This document shows positions 8,633 through 16,441 of a DNA stretch of 48,562 nt, piece by piece. Below the pieces are notes generated by a model, which searched no databases, was not told the DNA's origin, and was given only the letters and a program-made list of their open reading frames with translations. Every line of letters starts with the position of its first letter. The first letter of the stretch is position 1. The translations under genes were made by a program, and so were the position numbers. Origin of the DNA: Actinomycetes bacterium (GTDB lineage: Bacteria; Actinomycetota; Actinomycetes; Actinomycetales; Demequinaceae); assembly GCA_030428165.1 (NCBI GenBank), contig JAUIBG010000002.1, forward strand, positions 1 to 48,562, read 5' to 3'.

Positions 8633-9957
8633 TCGGGGATGCGGGCGACCGTCCACGGTCGCACCACGAGCCACAGCGACGCCGCGGCGACCACGTGGAC
8701 GGCGATCATGACGCCGGCCATCGAGACGATCGAGATGCCGAGCATGCCGACCACGGGCGAGATGATGCCGGCCAGGCCGAAGTTCATCGCGCCGAGCAGC
8801 GAGGCAGCCGTGCCCGCCTCGGAGCCATGGTTGATGAGCGCCGTGACCTGGACGGCGGGGAACGCCATGCCGCTGGCGGCCGTGAAGGTGAAGAGCGGGA
8901 TCAGGAGACCGGCGAGGCCCCATCCCAGAAGCGCGCCCGCCATCATGACGATCGCGCTCGTGGAGGCGATGAACAGCGCGGTCGCGAGCACCCAGGCGGG
9001 GGCGATCCTGCGCATCAGGCGCGACGACAGCTGCACCATCGTCGCGACGCCGATCGAGTTGATGCCGAACACGAGCCCGTACTGCTGCGCGCTCATCGCG
9101 AACTGGTCCTGCAGCAGGAACGACGACGCCGAGAGGTAAGCGAAGAGTGCCGCGAAGTTCATGCCGCCGACGATCGCGACGCCGACGAAGACGCGGTCGG
9201 TCAGCAGTGCGCGATAGCGGCTGGCGACCGAGGCGTGCTTCATGCGGGCGCGACGCTCCGCCGGCAGCGTCTCGATGATGAGGAAGGCCGCGGTGACGGT
9301 GACGATGACGCCGTAGGCAGCGAGCACGTAGAAGATGCCGCGCCAGTCCATCACCTGGAGGAGCTGGGAGCCGATCACCGGCGCAAGCACCGGGGCGAGG
9401 CTCGTGACGAGCGCGAGGTTGGCCAGCATGCGCACCAGGCGCTGGCCGCCGAACAGGTCTCGCACCATCGCCATCGCCACGACACCGCCGCCCGCGGCGC
9501 CGATGCCCTGCAGGATGCGGCCGGCCATCACGAGCTCGATGGTCGGGGCCGAGGCGACCAGCAGCGAGGCCAGGACGTGCACGGCCGTGGCGACCAGCAG
9601 CGGCACACGCCGCCCGACCTTGTCGCTCAGCGGGCCCACTAGCAGCTGGCCGAGTCCGAAGCCCACGGTGGTCGCGGTGAGCGTCAGCTGGATCATCGCG
9701 TCCGAAGTCGCGAGCTCCGCGCCGATCACCGGGAAGGCTGGCAGGTACAGGTCGATCGTGAAGGGGCCGAGGCCCACGAGCGCGCCGAGCACCAGGATGT
9801 ACGTGAGCCGCGCCTTGCGGTCGAGGGTGTCACCGTAGTTCTCGGTGACGCTCGGGGCGGCGATGGGTGCTGCGGTGGCGGTCGCGGTGGTCGTGGCAGT
9901 CTCCTTCGGGGCAGGCCCGGCCAAGCAGGACTGCGCCTGCCAACCAGTGGGGATCAC
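8629..9957 (-). CDS. Bcr/CflA-type MFS drug exporter
   Basis: 442 aa as the full open frame from GTG 9957. It shows about twelve membrane segments, with the conserved first helix region GPFTIDLYLPAFP and the loop 2-3 motif GPLSDKVGRR, both typical of the Bcr/CflA multidrug and sulfonamide/bicyclomycin exporter group. The likely translation start is further in. A Shine-Dalgarno AAGGAG (9901-9906) is followed 6 nt later by ACG (9894-9892), where an ATG would be expected. A -10 hexamer TACAAT (9967-9962) puts the transcript start at or near the GTG. A protein starting at 9894 would have 421 aa. The stop overlaps the convergent sigma-fusion gene by 4 nt. Confidence 0.88.
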   Translation of the reverse strand: MIPTGWQAQSCLAGPAPKETATTTATATAAPIAAPSVTENYGDTLDRKARLTYILVLGALVGLGPFTIDLYLPAFPVIGAELATSDAMIQLTLTATTVGFGLGQLLVGPLSDKVGRRVPLLVATAVHVLASLLVASAPTIELVMAGRILQGIGAAGGGVVAMAMVRDLFGGQRLVRMLANLALVTSLAPVLAPVIGSQLLQVMDWRGIFYVLAAYGVIVTVTAAFLIIETLPAERRARMKHASVASRYRALLTDRVFVGVAIVGGMNFAALFAYLSASSFLLQDQFAMSAQQYGLVFGINSIGVATMVQLSSRLMRRIAPAWVLATALFIASTSAIVMMAGALLGWGLAGLLIPLFTFTAASGMAFPAVQVTALINHGSEAGTAASLLGAMNFGLAGIISPVVGMLGISIVSMAGVMIAVHVVAAASLWLVVRPWTVARIPD

Positions 9958-9967
9958 GGCTATTGTA
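9901..9967 (-). promoter_or_regulatory. MFS gene promoter and leader hairpin
   Basis: On the minus strand, TACAAT (9967-9962) follows TCGAAA at 17 bp. The short leader carries a 7-bp stem, GGCAGGC (9941-9935) with GCCTGCC (9916-9910), ending 3 nt before the Shine-Dalgarno AAGGAG (9906-9901). Such a hairpin could modulate ribosome access; that is inference. Confidence 0.5.
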
Positions 9968-10043
9968 GCCGCGAATTCGTAACGTTTCGAGAGGGCGTCC
10001 GTATTCCCTCGGCCGATGCTGGGGCCGGTGAAGTGCCGAGGCG

Positions 10044-10658
10044 TCAGCGCATGGCGGGATCGGGCGACCAGTCCACGTCGATCTGCCGGGCCGTGCGGCG
10101 TGCGAGGTCCTCACCCAGCAGGCGATGGACCAGGTGGAGTCCCATGTGGACGCCAGAGATCAGACCGGCGGAGGTGACGACGTCACCGTCGTCGACCCAG
10201 CGGACGCCGGCGCCGACGTCGGTGACCCCGGCATCGGCCAGGAGCCCCAGGTCCTCCCAGTGCGTGGTCGCGGGGCGGTCGCCGAGCACCCCGGCACGGG
10301 CGAGCAGCACCGAGCCGGTGCAGACCGAGGTGACGAGCGGGCCGCCCGACGTGAGCGCTCGGATGGCGTCCGCCGTGGCGCCGTCGGCCATCACCGCGTC
10401 GAGGTCGATCGTGCCGGGGACGACCACGATGTCGGCGCCGTCCGCCGCGTCGACGGGCGCGAGGCCCGTGACGGTCATGCCCCCGTAGGCCCTGGCATCG
10501 GCTCCGACCGGGCTCACCAGCTCGACGGAGACGGGGTTTGCCTGGCCGTCGCGCTCGAGCAGGCGCCCGGCCGTCAGCAGCACCTCGTATGGCCCGCCGA
10601 CGTCGAGCAGGTCGAAGCCGTCGAACAGCAGGATGGCGACGCGGATCTGATCTCCCAT
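10044..10658 (-). CDS. DJ-1/PfpI family protein
   Basis: 204 aa from ATG 10658. The fold is visible throughout: VAILLFDGFDLLDVGGPYEVL at the start, the nucleophile-elbow cysteine in VTSVCTGSVLLARAGVL, and a following THWED. This is the pattern of the DJ-1/PfpI subgroup that also forms the N-terminal half of AraC-like GlxA regulators and of isonitrile hydratases. No AraC helix-turn-helix follows, so it is a stand-alone enzyme-like protein. TACACT (10670-10665) lies 6 nt before the ATG with no Shine-Dalgarno, suggesting a leaderless message. Exact substrate unknown. The frame is open to 11006, but residues before MGDQIRV do not resemble the family. Confidence 0.85.
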   Translation of the reverse strand: MGDQIRVAILLFDGFDLLDVGGPYEVLLTAGRLLERDGQANPVSVELVSPVGADARAYGGMTVTGLAPVDAADGADIVVVPGTIDLDAVMADGATADAIRALTSGGPLVTSVCTGSVLLARAGVLGDRPATTHWEDLGLLADAGVTDVGAGVRWVDDGDVVTSAGLISGVHMGLHLVHRLLGEDLARRTARQIDVDWSPDPAMR

Positions 10659-10702
10659 GCGGCGAGTGTAGGACCCACCGGATCGCCAACGAGTTGCGCA
10701 AT

Positions 10703-10753
10703 GTGGAACAACACGTACGGTCCTAGAGCCTGCGGCCGTACCGAATGTTCCAC
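10703..10753. repeat. 51-bp palindrome, copy A
   Basis: Outer arms GTGGAAC (10703-10709) and GTTCCAC (10747-10753) are exactly 37 nt apart. The inner stem is GTACGG (10715-10720) with CCGTAC (10736-10741). A G-rich tract (10762-10780) follows on the right. Related copies lie at 36167, 41037 and 42089, and a variant at 10850. This one is in the gap between the DJ-1 gene and nrdB. Confidence 0.85.
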
Positions 10754-10849
10754 TTGTGGCGCCGGGGGTGGGGCGGCTGGCCGAATAGACCGCTGGTCGA
10801 AACGGCGGGTGGCCGTGGCCAGGCTCACGGCGAATCCGCCTCCTGCACG

Positions 10850-10904
10850 TATGTGCACCCCAGGTGCGGAGATCGGGCCCGCTCCCGCACACCGAGTGCA
10901 CATA
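10850..10904. repeat. 51-bp palindrome family, variant copy E
   Basis: Outer arms TATGTGCAC (10850-10858) and GTGCACATA (10896-10904), again with 37 nt between. The inner stem GTGCGG (10864-10869) / CCGCAC (10885-10890) sits at the same offset (5 nt) and with the same 15-nt loop as copy A. Compared with copy A the outer arms are different yet still complementary, and one inner pair changes from A-T to G-C. Confidence 0.65.
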
Positions 10905-10989
10905 GCGCAGAGCGAGGGCATGAGGTGCGCCGGCGATCCCCGGCAAGCCCGGGGCGAGGGCCACCAAGCGGTCGGCGCGGGAGACGACA

Positions 10990-11062
10990 AAGCGCGGCCC
11001 GCGCATCGGACAGAGGGGATCAAGCCTGACCGCCCCGGTTGGCCGATGCGCGGGCCGCGCTT
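10990..11062 (-). terminator. Long hairpin downstream of nrdB
   Basis: A perfect 20-bp inverted repeat (AAGCGCGGCCCGCGCATCGG at 10990-11009, its complement at 11043-11062) with a 33-nt loop. It lies 11 nt past the nrdB stop in the direction of transcription. There is no U-tract, as is common for actinobacterial terminators. The remaining intergenic sequence to 10658 holds palindromes A and E and no gene that I can see. Confidence 0.7.
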
Positions 11063-11073
11063 CGCTGAGGTGT

Positions 11074-12066
11074 CTACTCCGACCGCTTGGTGGCCTGAGC
11101 GTTGACCTCGTAGGAGGTGTTCTGCTGCTCGAAGAAGTTCACGAGCTGCAGGGTGTCGTTCGCAGTCGCCATCCACTTGGCGGGGTTCGCGACGTTGTAC
11201 TCGGGCTCGAAGCCCAGCTCCTCGAGGCGGCGGTCGGTGAGGTACTTGACGTACTGGTTCACGTAGTCCGAGTTGAGGCCCAGGATGCCGCGGGGGAACA
11301 TGTCGCGGTTGTACTGCTCCTCCATCTCGACGGCCTGGAGGATCATGCCGCGGATCTCGTCGGCGAACTCCGGGTCCTGCAGGTCCTCGTTCTCCTCGAG
11401 CACCGTGAGGATCAGGTTGATGCCGAACTGCAGGTGCAGCGACTCGTCGCGGATGATCCAGTCCATCAGCGAGCCGAAGTTGCGCAGCATGTTCCGCTGG
11501 CGGAAGCTCAGCGCCACCATGAAGCCCGAGTAGAACCAGATGCCCTCGAGGATGATGTTGTAGGCGATGAGGTTCCGGATGAAGTCCTTCTTGCCCTCGG
11601 TCGTCGAGATGTCGAGGGTGTCCTCCGTCATGCGCTTGATGAAGGCGGACTCGAACTCCTCCTTGCGCGCCATCGACGGCACCTCGACGTGAGCCGAGTA
11701 GGCCTTCTCACGGTCGATCGGGAACGTCTCGAGGATGTACTCGAACGTCATCGTGTGGTTGGCCTCCTCCCACATCTGCTTCGCGAGGTAGAGGTGCGCC
11801 TCGGGAGCGTTGATGTAGGGGTACACGCCGAACGCGAGCGCCTTGTTGACCAGCAGCTCGTTGGGGTTGAAGTACGAGATGAGGTGCAGCAGCGCGTGCT
11901 TCTCGTCGTCCGTCATGCGCTTGAAGTCCGCGAGGTCCTCGCCGAGCTGGATCTCGTTGGGGAACCACGTGTTCGCGACGGCCTGGTCGTACAGGTCCAT
12001 TGCCCACTGGTAGGTCACGGGCTTGAGCAGCAGCCCGTCCTGAATTCCGGAGCCGAGGATGGCCAT
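11074..12066 (-). CDS. nrdB: Ribonucleotide reductase beta subunit, class Ic-like (Phe replaces radical Tyr)
   Basis: 330 aa. The beta subunit carries the metal cofactor that starts the radical for reduction of ribonucleotides by NrdA. Metal ligands can be placed as E70, E101, H104 (WEEANH), E174 (ILEGIWFY), E208 and H211 (RDESLH). The position four residues after H104, where class Ia and Ib proteins have the radical tyrosine, is F108, and the first ligand is Glu rather than Asp. Spacing (31, 3, 4) equals that of the Chlamydia Mn/Fe enzyme (E89, E120, H123, F127). This therefore looks like a class Ic (R2c) subunit using a Mn/Fe centre. nrdA lies 50 nt upstream in the same operon. Confidence 0.93.
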   Translation of the reverse strand: MAILGSGIQDGLLLKPVTYQWAMDLYDQAVANTWFPNEIQLGEDLADFKRMTDDEKHALLHLISYFNPNELLVNKALAFGVYPYINAPEAHLYLAKQMWEEANHTMTFEYILETFPIDREKAYSAHVEVPSMARKEEFESAFIKRMTEDTLDISTTEGKKDFIRNLIAYNIILEGIWFYSGFMVALSFRQRNMLRNFGSLMDWIIRDESLHLQFGINLILTVLEENEDLQDPEFADEIRGMILQAVEMEEQYNRDMFPRGILGLNSDYVNQYVKYLTDRRLEELGFEPEYNVANPAKWMATANDTLQLVNFFEQQNTSYEVNAQATKRSE

Positions 12067-12116
12067 GGTGGATCTACTCCCTGATGAAACGTGTGTGAAG
12101 GGTGGTCAGTGTCGGG

Positions 12117-15100
12117 CTACTGGCACGACTCGCACTGGAGTCGCTCCATGGGGTCGACCGGGCACGCGACCCCGTCGACCATGTCGGTGTCGTCACCGGC
12201 CACGGTAAGCATGGACACGCCCTCCGGCGCAAGCGCGGGCTGGTGCTCGACGATGGGCTCGTGCTCGACCGGAGCCGATGCCTCGACCACCGGGGTGGGC
12301 AGGGACGCCGGCGGCAGCTCGGGCTGCTGCGTGGGCGGCACCGCGAAGGCCTTCGACGCGACGTCCGTGAGGACCGTGCTGGGCGCGGTCGCGATGGCGA
12401 TCGTCGCGGCGGCCGGCTCGGCGACGGCCTCGGGGGCCTCGACGACCGGGGTCGCGGCGGTCACAGCGCCGAAGCCCTTCCTGGCAGGAGCCGCGGCAGG
12501 CGCCGTGGTCTGAGCCTGAGGGGCCGCGTTCAGCGGCACCGAGGCGCCCTCGACGATCTCCGCGACCTCACCGGTGGTGATGGGCGCCTCGACCGCGGCC
12601 TCAGCGACCGGGGCCGCCGCGGCATCGGCCGACTTCTTGACGCCGCCGAAGCCCTTGCGCGCACCGCCGAAGCCCTTGCGGGCGGGACCCGCGGCGGCGC
12701 CGGTCTTGGCACGGCCCGACGCGGAGCCGGTCTTGTTGATGTTCTCCGTCTTGTTGACGCGCACCGTCGACTGCTCGGCGGTGTGACGCGGCTTCATGTG
12801 GAGGTAGTACGTCGTCTTGACGCCCTTCTCCCATGCGGCGGCGTAGAGCTCCATCATGTTGTCGACGTCGCGGTCGGCCAGGTAGATGTTGCGGCTGATC
12901 GCCTGGTCGATCCACTTCTGGGCGCGGGCCGCGACCTCGACGAAGGCGATCGGGCTCAGCTGGAACGAGGTCTTGTAGACCTCGACCAGGTGCTCGGGAA
13001 CGCCCTCGACCTGGCTCAGGTCGCCCTGGGCCTGCAGCAGCTGGTCCTTGACGTCCTCCCACATGCCCAGGTCCTGGAGGTCCTTGACCAGGTTGCGGTT
13101 GACCTCGAGGAACTTTCCGCTCGAGGTGTTGCGCGAGAAGATCTGCGAGAACTGCGGGTCGAAGCCGGGCGTGGTGCCGGCGACGAGACCGATCGAGGCG
13201 GTGGGCGCGACGGCCATCAGCGTGGCGTTGCGGATGCCGCCCGCCACCTTCTCGCGCATCGCGTCCCAGTCCTGACGGGTGGTGCGGTCCACGTCGATCG
13301 CGAGGCCGCGGTCGGCCTCGGTCTCGGCGATGGTGTCGAACGGCACCTTGCCCTGCGACCAGCCGGAGCCGGCGAAGTTGTTGTAGGAGCCGCGCTCACG
13401 GGCGAGGTCCGCCGAGGCGTCGATCGCGTGGTAGCTGACGAACTCGACGATCTCGTCGATGAGGTCGTAGGCCTCCTGCGACTCGTAGGCGAGTCCCATC
13501 TTCTCCGTGATGTCGGTGAAGCCCATGACGCCAAGGCCGATCGCGCGGTTCTCGGAGTTCGCGAACTCCGACTCCGGCACCGACGACAGCGTGATGTCGA
13601 CCAGGTTGTCGAGCTGGCGCACGGCGAGGCGCGTCGAGTCCTTCATGCGGTCCCAGTCGATCTTGCCGTCCTTGAAGTGGGCCGGCAGGTTGATCGACGC
13701 CAGGTTGCAGACCGCGATGTTGTCGCGGTCCTGCGGCAGGCAGATCTCGGTGCAGAGGTTCGACAGGTGGATGGTGCCGGTGTTGGTGTTCAGGGCACGG
13801 TTGTTGATCGTGTCCTTCCACGTGAGCCAGGGGTGCGAGGTGGTCTGCAGCGTCACGAGGATCTGCTTGTACTGCTCGCGGGCGCGCATCTTCTGGAAGG
13901 CGCGCATCTTGCCCTCGCCCGCCAGCTGCACGTACTCGGCATAGCGCGCCGAGAAGGCGGAGCCGGTGAGCTCGACCAGGTCGGGGGTCTCGGCCGGGTC
14001 GAAGAGGTACCAGTCCTGGTCGTCGCGGACGCGCTTCATGAACTCGTCGGAGATCCACACCGCAGTGTTGGCCGTGCGGGTGCGGCGGTACGGGTCGCCG
14101 GAGTTCTGGCGCAGGTCGAGGAACTGGTGGAAGTCGAGGTGCCAGTTCTCCATGTAGAAGGCCAGCGCACCGAACTTCTTGCCGCCACGCGACACGGCGC
14201 GGAGCGTCGAGTCGATGGTGTGCATGAAGGGGATGGGGCCGGTCGAGGTGGTGTTGTTCGACTTGATGGGCGAGCCCTCGGAGCGGAGCTTGGTCACCGA
14301 CAGGCCGATGCCGCCCGTGCCCTTGGTCAACCACATGACGTCGCGCACCGACTTGGCGATGTGCTCGATGTCGTCCTCCATCTGCATGACGAAGCAGTTG
14401 GAGAGCTGGGGGTACGAGGTGCCGGCGTTCACCAGCGTCGAGCCGGCGGGCAGGTAGTCGAGGGTCGAGATCTTGTTGTAGAACTCGATCGCGTGCTTGG
14501 TCGGATCCGCCTCGTTGAGGGACAGGCCCATGGCGACGCGCATCCAGAAGTACTGGGGGACCTCGAGCGGCTTCCGGTGGCGGTCGGTGATCATGTAGCG
14601 GTTGCGCATGGTCACGGTGCCGATGTAGCGCATCAGGTCGTCACGGGTGTGGTCGAGCACCGCGGCGAGGGCGTCGAGGTCGAAGTGCGACTCGAGGCGG
14701 GTGTCGAGCAGGCCCTCCTCGACGGCGTCGCGGATGTAGCCAGGGAAGCGCGCCTGGTGGAGCAGCGAGAGCTCGAGGTCGGTGTCGTAGCCGCCGAGTA
14801 CGCGCTTGTAGATGACCTTGCGCAGCAGGCGGGCAGCGATGATGTCGAAGTCCGGGTCGTCCTTGACGTTCTGCACGGCGACGTTGATCGCGGCCTCGTC
14901 GAGCTGCTCGGTGGTGATGCCGTCGAACAGCGTGATCGCCAGCTCCGACGCCACCTGCGTGACCTTGGAGATGCGGTCCTCGAGGCCGTCGGCGGCGCGC
15001 TCGATCGCCTTGTTGATCATGTCGGCGTTGTACGGCTCCTTGGTGCCGTCGCGCTTGGTGACACGGATGCCCTGGACCGGGATGGATCCAGTGGTGACCG

Positions 15101-15140
15101 GTGCTGCCTCGACCTCTGACGCGTTCTCAGTGACGGTCAT
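12117..15140 (-). CDS. nrdA: Ribonucleotide reductase alpha subunit with long Ala/Pro-rich tail
   Basis: 1007 aa from ATG 15140 (AGGGGG upstream). An N-terminal ATP cone (about 23-115, IRVTKRDGTKEPYNADMINKA) gives allosteric control. The barrel holds SNCFV (about 271), the active-site stretch LSNLCTEICLP and VCNLASINL. The redox-active tail is CESC near the C-terminus (QCESCQ). Between the end of the barrel (about residue 795) and that tail lie about 200 residues rich in Ala, Pro, Val and Glu, with ARKGFG three times. Alpha subunits usually need only a short flexible tail here, so this linker is unusual. The first ~25 residues of the open frame beyond the ATG are not family-like. Confidence 0.95.
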   Translation of the reverse strand: MTVTENASEVEAAPVTTGSIPVQGIRVTKRDGTKEPYNADMINKAIERAADGLEDRISKVTQVASELAITLFDGITTEQLDEAAINVAVQNVKDDPDFDIIAARLLRKVIYKRVLGGYDTDLELSLLHQARFPGYIRDAVEEGLLDTRLESHFDLDALAAVLDHTRDDLMRYIGTVTMRNRYMITDRHRKPLEVPQYFWMRVAMGLSLNEADPTKHAIEFYNKISTLDYLPAGSTLVNAGTSYPQLSNCFVMQMEDDIEHIAKSVRDVMWLTKGTGGIGLSVTKLRSEGSPIKSNNTTSTGPIPFMHTIDSTLRAVSRGGKKFGALAFYMENWHLDFHQFLDLRQNSGDPYRRTRTANTAVWISDEFMKRVRDDQDWYLFDPAETPDLVELTGSAFSARYAEYVQLAGEGKMRAFQKMRAREQYKQILVTLQTTSHPWLTWKDTINNRALNTNTGTIHLSNLCTEICLPQDRDNIAVCNLASINLPAHFKDGKIDWDRMKDSTRLAVRQLDNLVDITLSSVPESEFANSENRAIGLGVMGFTDITEKMGLAYESQEAYDLIDEIVEFVSYHAIDASADLARERGSYNNFAGSGWSQGKVPFDTIAETEADRGLAIDVDRTTRQDWDAMREKVAGGIRNATLMAVAPTASIGLVAGTTPGFDPQFSQIFSRNTSSGKFLEVNRNLVKDLQDLGMWEDVKDQLLQAQGDLSQVEGVPEHLVEVYKTSFQLSPIAFVEVAARAQKWIDQAISRNIYLADRDVDNMMELYAAAWEKGVKTTYYLHMKPRHTAEQSTVRVNKTENINKTGSASGRAKTGAAAGPARKGFGGARKGFGGVKKSADAAAAPVAEAAVEAPITTGEVAEIVEGASVPLNAAPQAQTTAPAAAPARKGFGAVTAATPVVEAPEAVAEPAAATIAIATAPSTVLTDVASKAFAVPPTQQPELPPASLPTPVVEASAPVEHEPIVEHQPALAPEGVSMLTVAGDDTDMVDGVACPVDPMERLQCESCQ

Positions 15141-15219
15141 GCTTCCCCCTAGGTGTGACAAGAAAATGCAAAGTCTGCACGGGCGGAGTCGTGGGGACCG
15201 GGCCCGATTTGGTTCCACG

Positions 15220-15304
15220 AGAGTAACGCCCAGAACGTCAAACTACAACCGTGTAACACCAAGATATTGGGTTGATTTGAGTTATCCACCACTAGATGTA
15301 GTGG
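15220..15304 (-). promoter_or_regulatory. nrdAB promoter with two NrdR-like boxes
   Basis: On the minus strand, -35 TTGTAG (15248-15243) and -10 TACTCT (15225-15220) are 17 bp apart. Just upstream lie two 16-bp palindromes, CACCAAGATATTGGGT (15257-15272) and CCACTAGATGTAGTGG (15289-15304), whose centres are 32 bp apart, i.e. three helical turns. NrdR boxes (ACAC-AT-rich-GTGT type) normally occur as such a pair, so repression by NrdR is the likely control. Confidence 0.75.
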
Positions 15305-15333
15305 TCGGTGCACGACACGCCTACGTATCCACA
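15282..15333. promoter_or_regulatory. DnaA-box-like sites near the nrd promoter
   Basis: TTATCCACC (15282-15290) and GTATCCACA (15325-15333) each differ by one base from the DnaA box TTATCCACA. The second lies in the loop of an 8-bp inverted repeat GACACGCC (15314-15321) / GGCGTGTC (15341-15348). DnaA control of nrd is known in E. coli; its use here is a guess. Confidence 0.35.
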
Positions 15334-15493
15334 GATCGACGGCGTGTCCTCCACAGGATGTCCACCGGCGAGGTGGAGACTCTGCGGCCTCCAACCACCT
15401 TCCCACCGGGGTCTGACACGGACTCGGAACCGGCATCGGCCCCGCCGCACCGCTGCAGTTCGCGGTCAGCCGTGAAGCGGGAGGACCCACAAA

Positions 15494-15542
15494 CGGTCAG
15501 GTTTGTCCGCTTCGCGTCCCACATCCCGGACAAACCGGACCG
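15494..15542. other. Strong 49-nt imperfect palindrome between nrdA and upp
   Basis: CGGTC-a-GGTTTGTCCG (15494-15509) pairs with CGGACAAACC-g-GACCG (15527-15542) around a 17-nt loop, giving 15 pairs and one mismatch. The gap 15305-15759 holds no gene that I can recognise. Besides this hairpin there is a short GGGGCAGGC-type tandem near 15692-15722. It could be an operator or an unannotated RNA hairpin. It does not share arms with the 51-bp family. Confidence 0.5.
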
Positions 15543-15759
15543 CTACTGGTGCGAGAAGCGGCAGCACGCGAGCGCATTGCAGCGCGTGGGTGCAGATGCG
15601 CATCACCTCGGCGCACGAAATCGTCAGATGGCGTTGCGGCCCCACGGCAGACTCGGGGTAGGTGTCGATTCGGTGCGCCGAAGCGCACGGGGCAGGCAGG
15701 CGGGGCAGGCAAGCGGGGCATGCGCGGCCCGGAGGCGCGCGCGAGAACTATCCGACGGG

Positions 15760-16395
15760 CTAGACCACGCCGTACAGGCGGTCGCCGGCGTCGCCCAGGC
15801 CCGGCACGATGAAGCCCACCTCGTTGAGGCGGTCGTCGACCCGCGCCACGACGACGCTGACCTCGGCCCTGTCGCCCACGGCATCGGTCACGTTGTCGAT
15901 GCCCTCGGGCGCCGCGAGCAGGCACACGCACGTCACGTCGGTGGCCCCGCGCTCCAGCACGTACTCGATCGCCGCGATCAGCGATCCGCCGGTGGCGAGC
16001 ATCGGGTCGACGATGAACACCTGGCGGCCGGTGAGGTCCTCGGGCAGGCGGTTCGCATACGTGATCGCCTCGAGCGTCTCCTCGTCGCGCTTCAGTCCGA
16101 GGAAGCCCACCTCGGCGCTCGGCAGCACGCGCGTCATGCCGTCGAGCATGCCCAGGCCGGCACGCAGGATCGGCACGATGATCGGGGCCGGGTCGGCGAT
16201 GCGGGTGCCGGTCGTGGTGGTGAGCGGCGTCTCGACCTCGCACTGCTCCACACGCACGTGGCGGGTGGCCTCGTAGGCCAGCAGCGTGACGAGCTCGTCG
16301 ACGAGCTGGCGGAAGATCGGCGATGGCGTGTTCTTGTCCCGCAGCACGGTGACCTTGTGGTCGATGAGCGGGTGGTCGGCAACGTGCAGGCGCAT
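15760..16395 (-). CDS. upp: Uracil phosphoribosyltransferase
   Basis: 211 aa from ATG 16395. Converts uracil and PRPP to UMP (pyrimidine salvage, cytoplasm). Family marks are [35 protein letters not shown] at the N-terminus, [16 protein letters not shown], the PRPP-binding loop [19 protein letters not shown], and the uracil-binding end [16 protein letters not shown]. Length is typical. There is no Shine-Dalgarno: TACGGT (16407-16402) lies 6 nt before the ATG, so the message is probably leaderless. It is divergent from tadA, an arrangement widespread in actinobacteria. Confidence 0.97.
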   Translation of the reverse strand: MRLHVADHPLIDHKVTVLRDKNTPSPIFRQLVDELVTLLAYEATRHVRVEQCEVETPLTTTTGTRIADPAPIIVPILRAGLGMLDGMTRVLPSAEVGFLGLKRDEETLEAITYANRLPEDLTGRQVFIVDPMLATGGSLIAAIEYVLERGATDVTCVCLLAAPEGIDNVTDAVGDRAEVSVVVARVDDRLNEVGFIVPGLGDAGDRLYGVV

Positions 16396-16401
16396 AGCAC
16401 C

Positions 16402-16434
16402 ACCGTAGTCGGGCAGGGCCGCTCCCGGTAGCGT
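16402..16434. promoter_or_regulatory. Divergent leaderless promoters of upp and tadA
   Basis: Two -10-like hexamers face away from each other: TACGGT (16407-16402, minus) 6 nt before the upp ATG, and TAGCGT (16429-16434, plus) 7 nt before the tadA ATG at 16442. Neither start has a Shine-Dalgarno. Confidence 0.5.
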
Positions 16435-16441
16435 GAGCGCC

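Noticed and set aside
10990-11062. The 20-bp inverted repeat as a member of the 51-bp palindrome family
   Set aside because: It has a different arm sequence, a longer uninterrupted stem and a 33-nt loop. It sits where an nrdB terminator is expected.
12102-15119. A 1005-residue open frame antisense to nrdA
   Set aside because: It is the complement of a certain nrdA gene. Its composition (Gly, Arg, Val, Asp, His runs) is that of GC-rich shadow frames, and it has no family signature.
15212-15218. A GTTCCAC heptamer in the nrdA leader as a further palindrome copy
   Set aside because: There is no GTGGAAC 37 nt upstream and no inner stem. Single heptamers also occur inside coding genes (3768, 36911).
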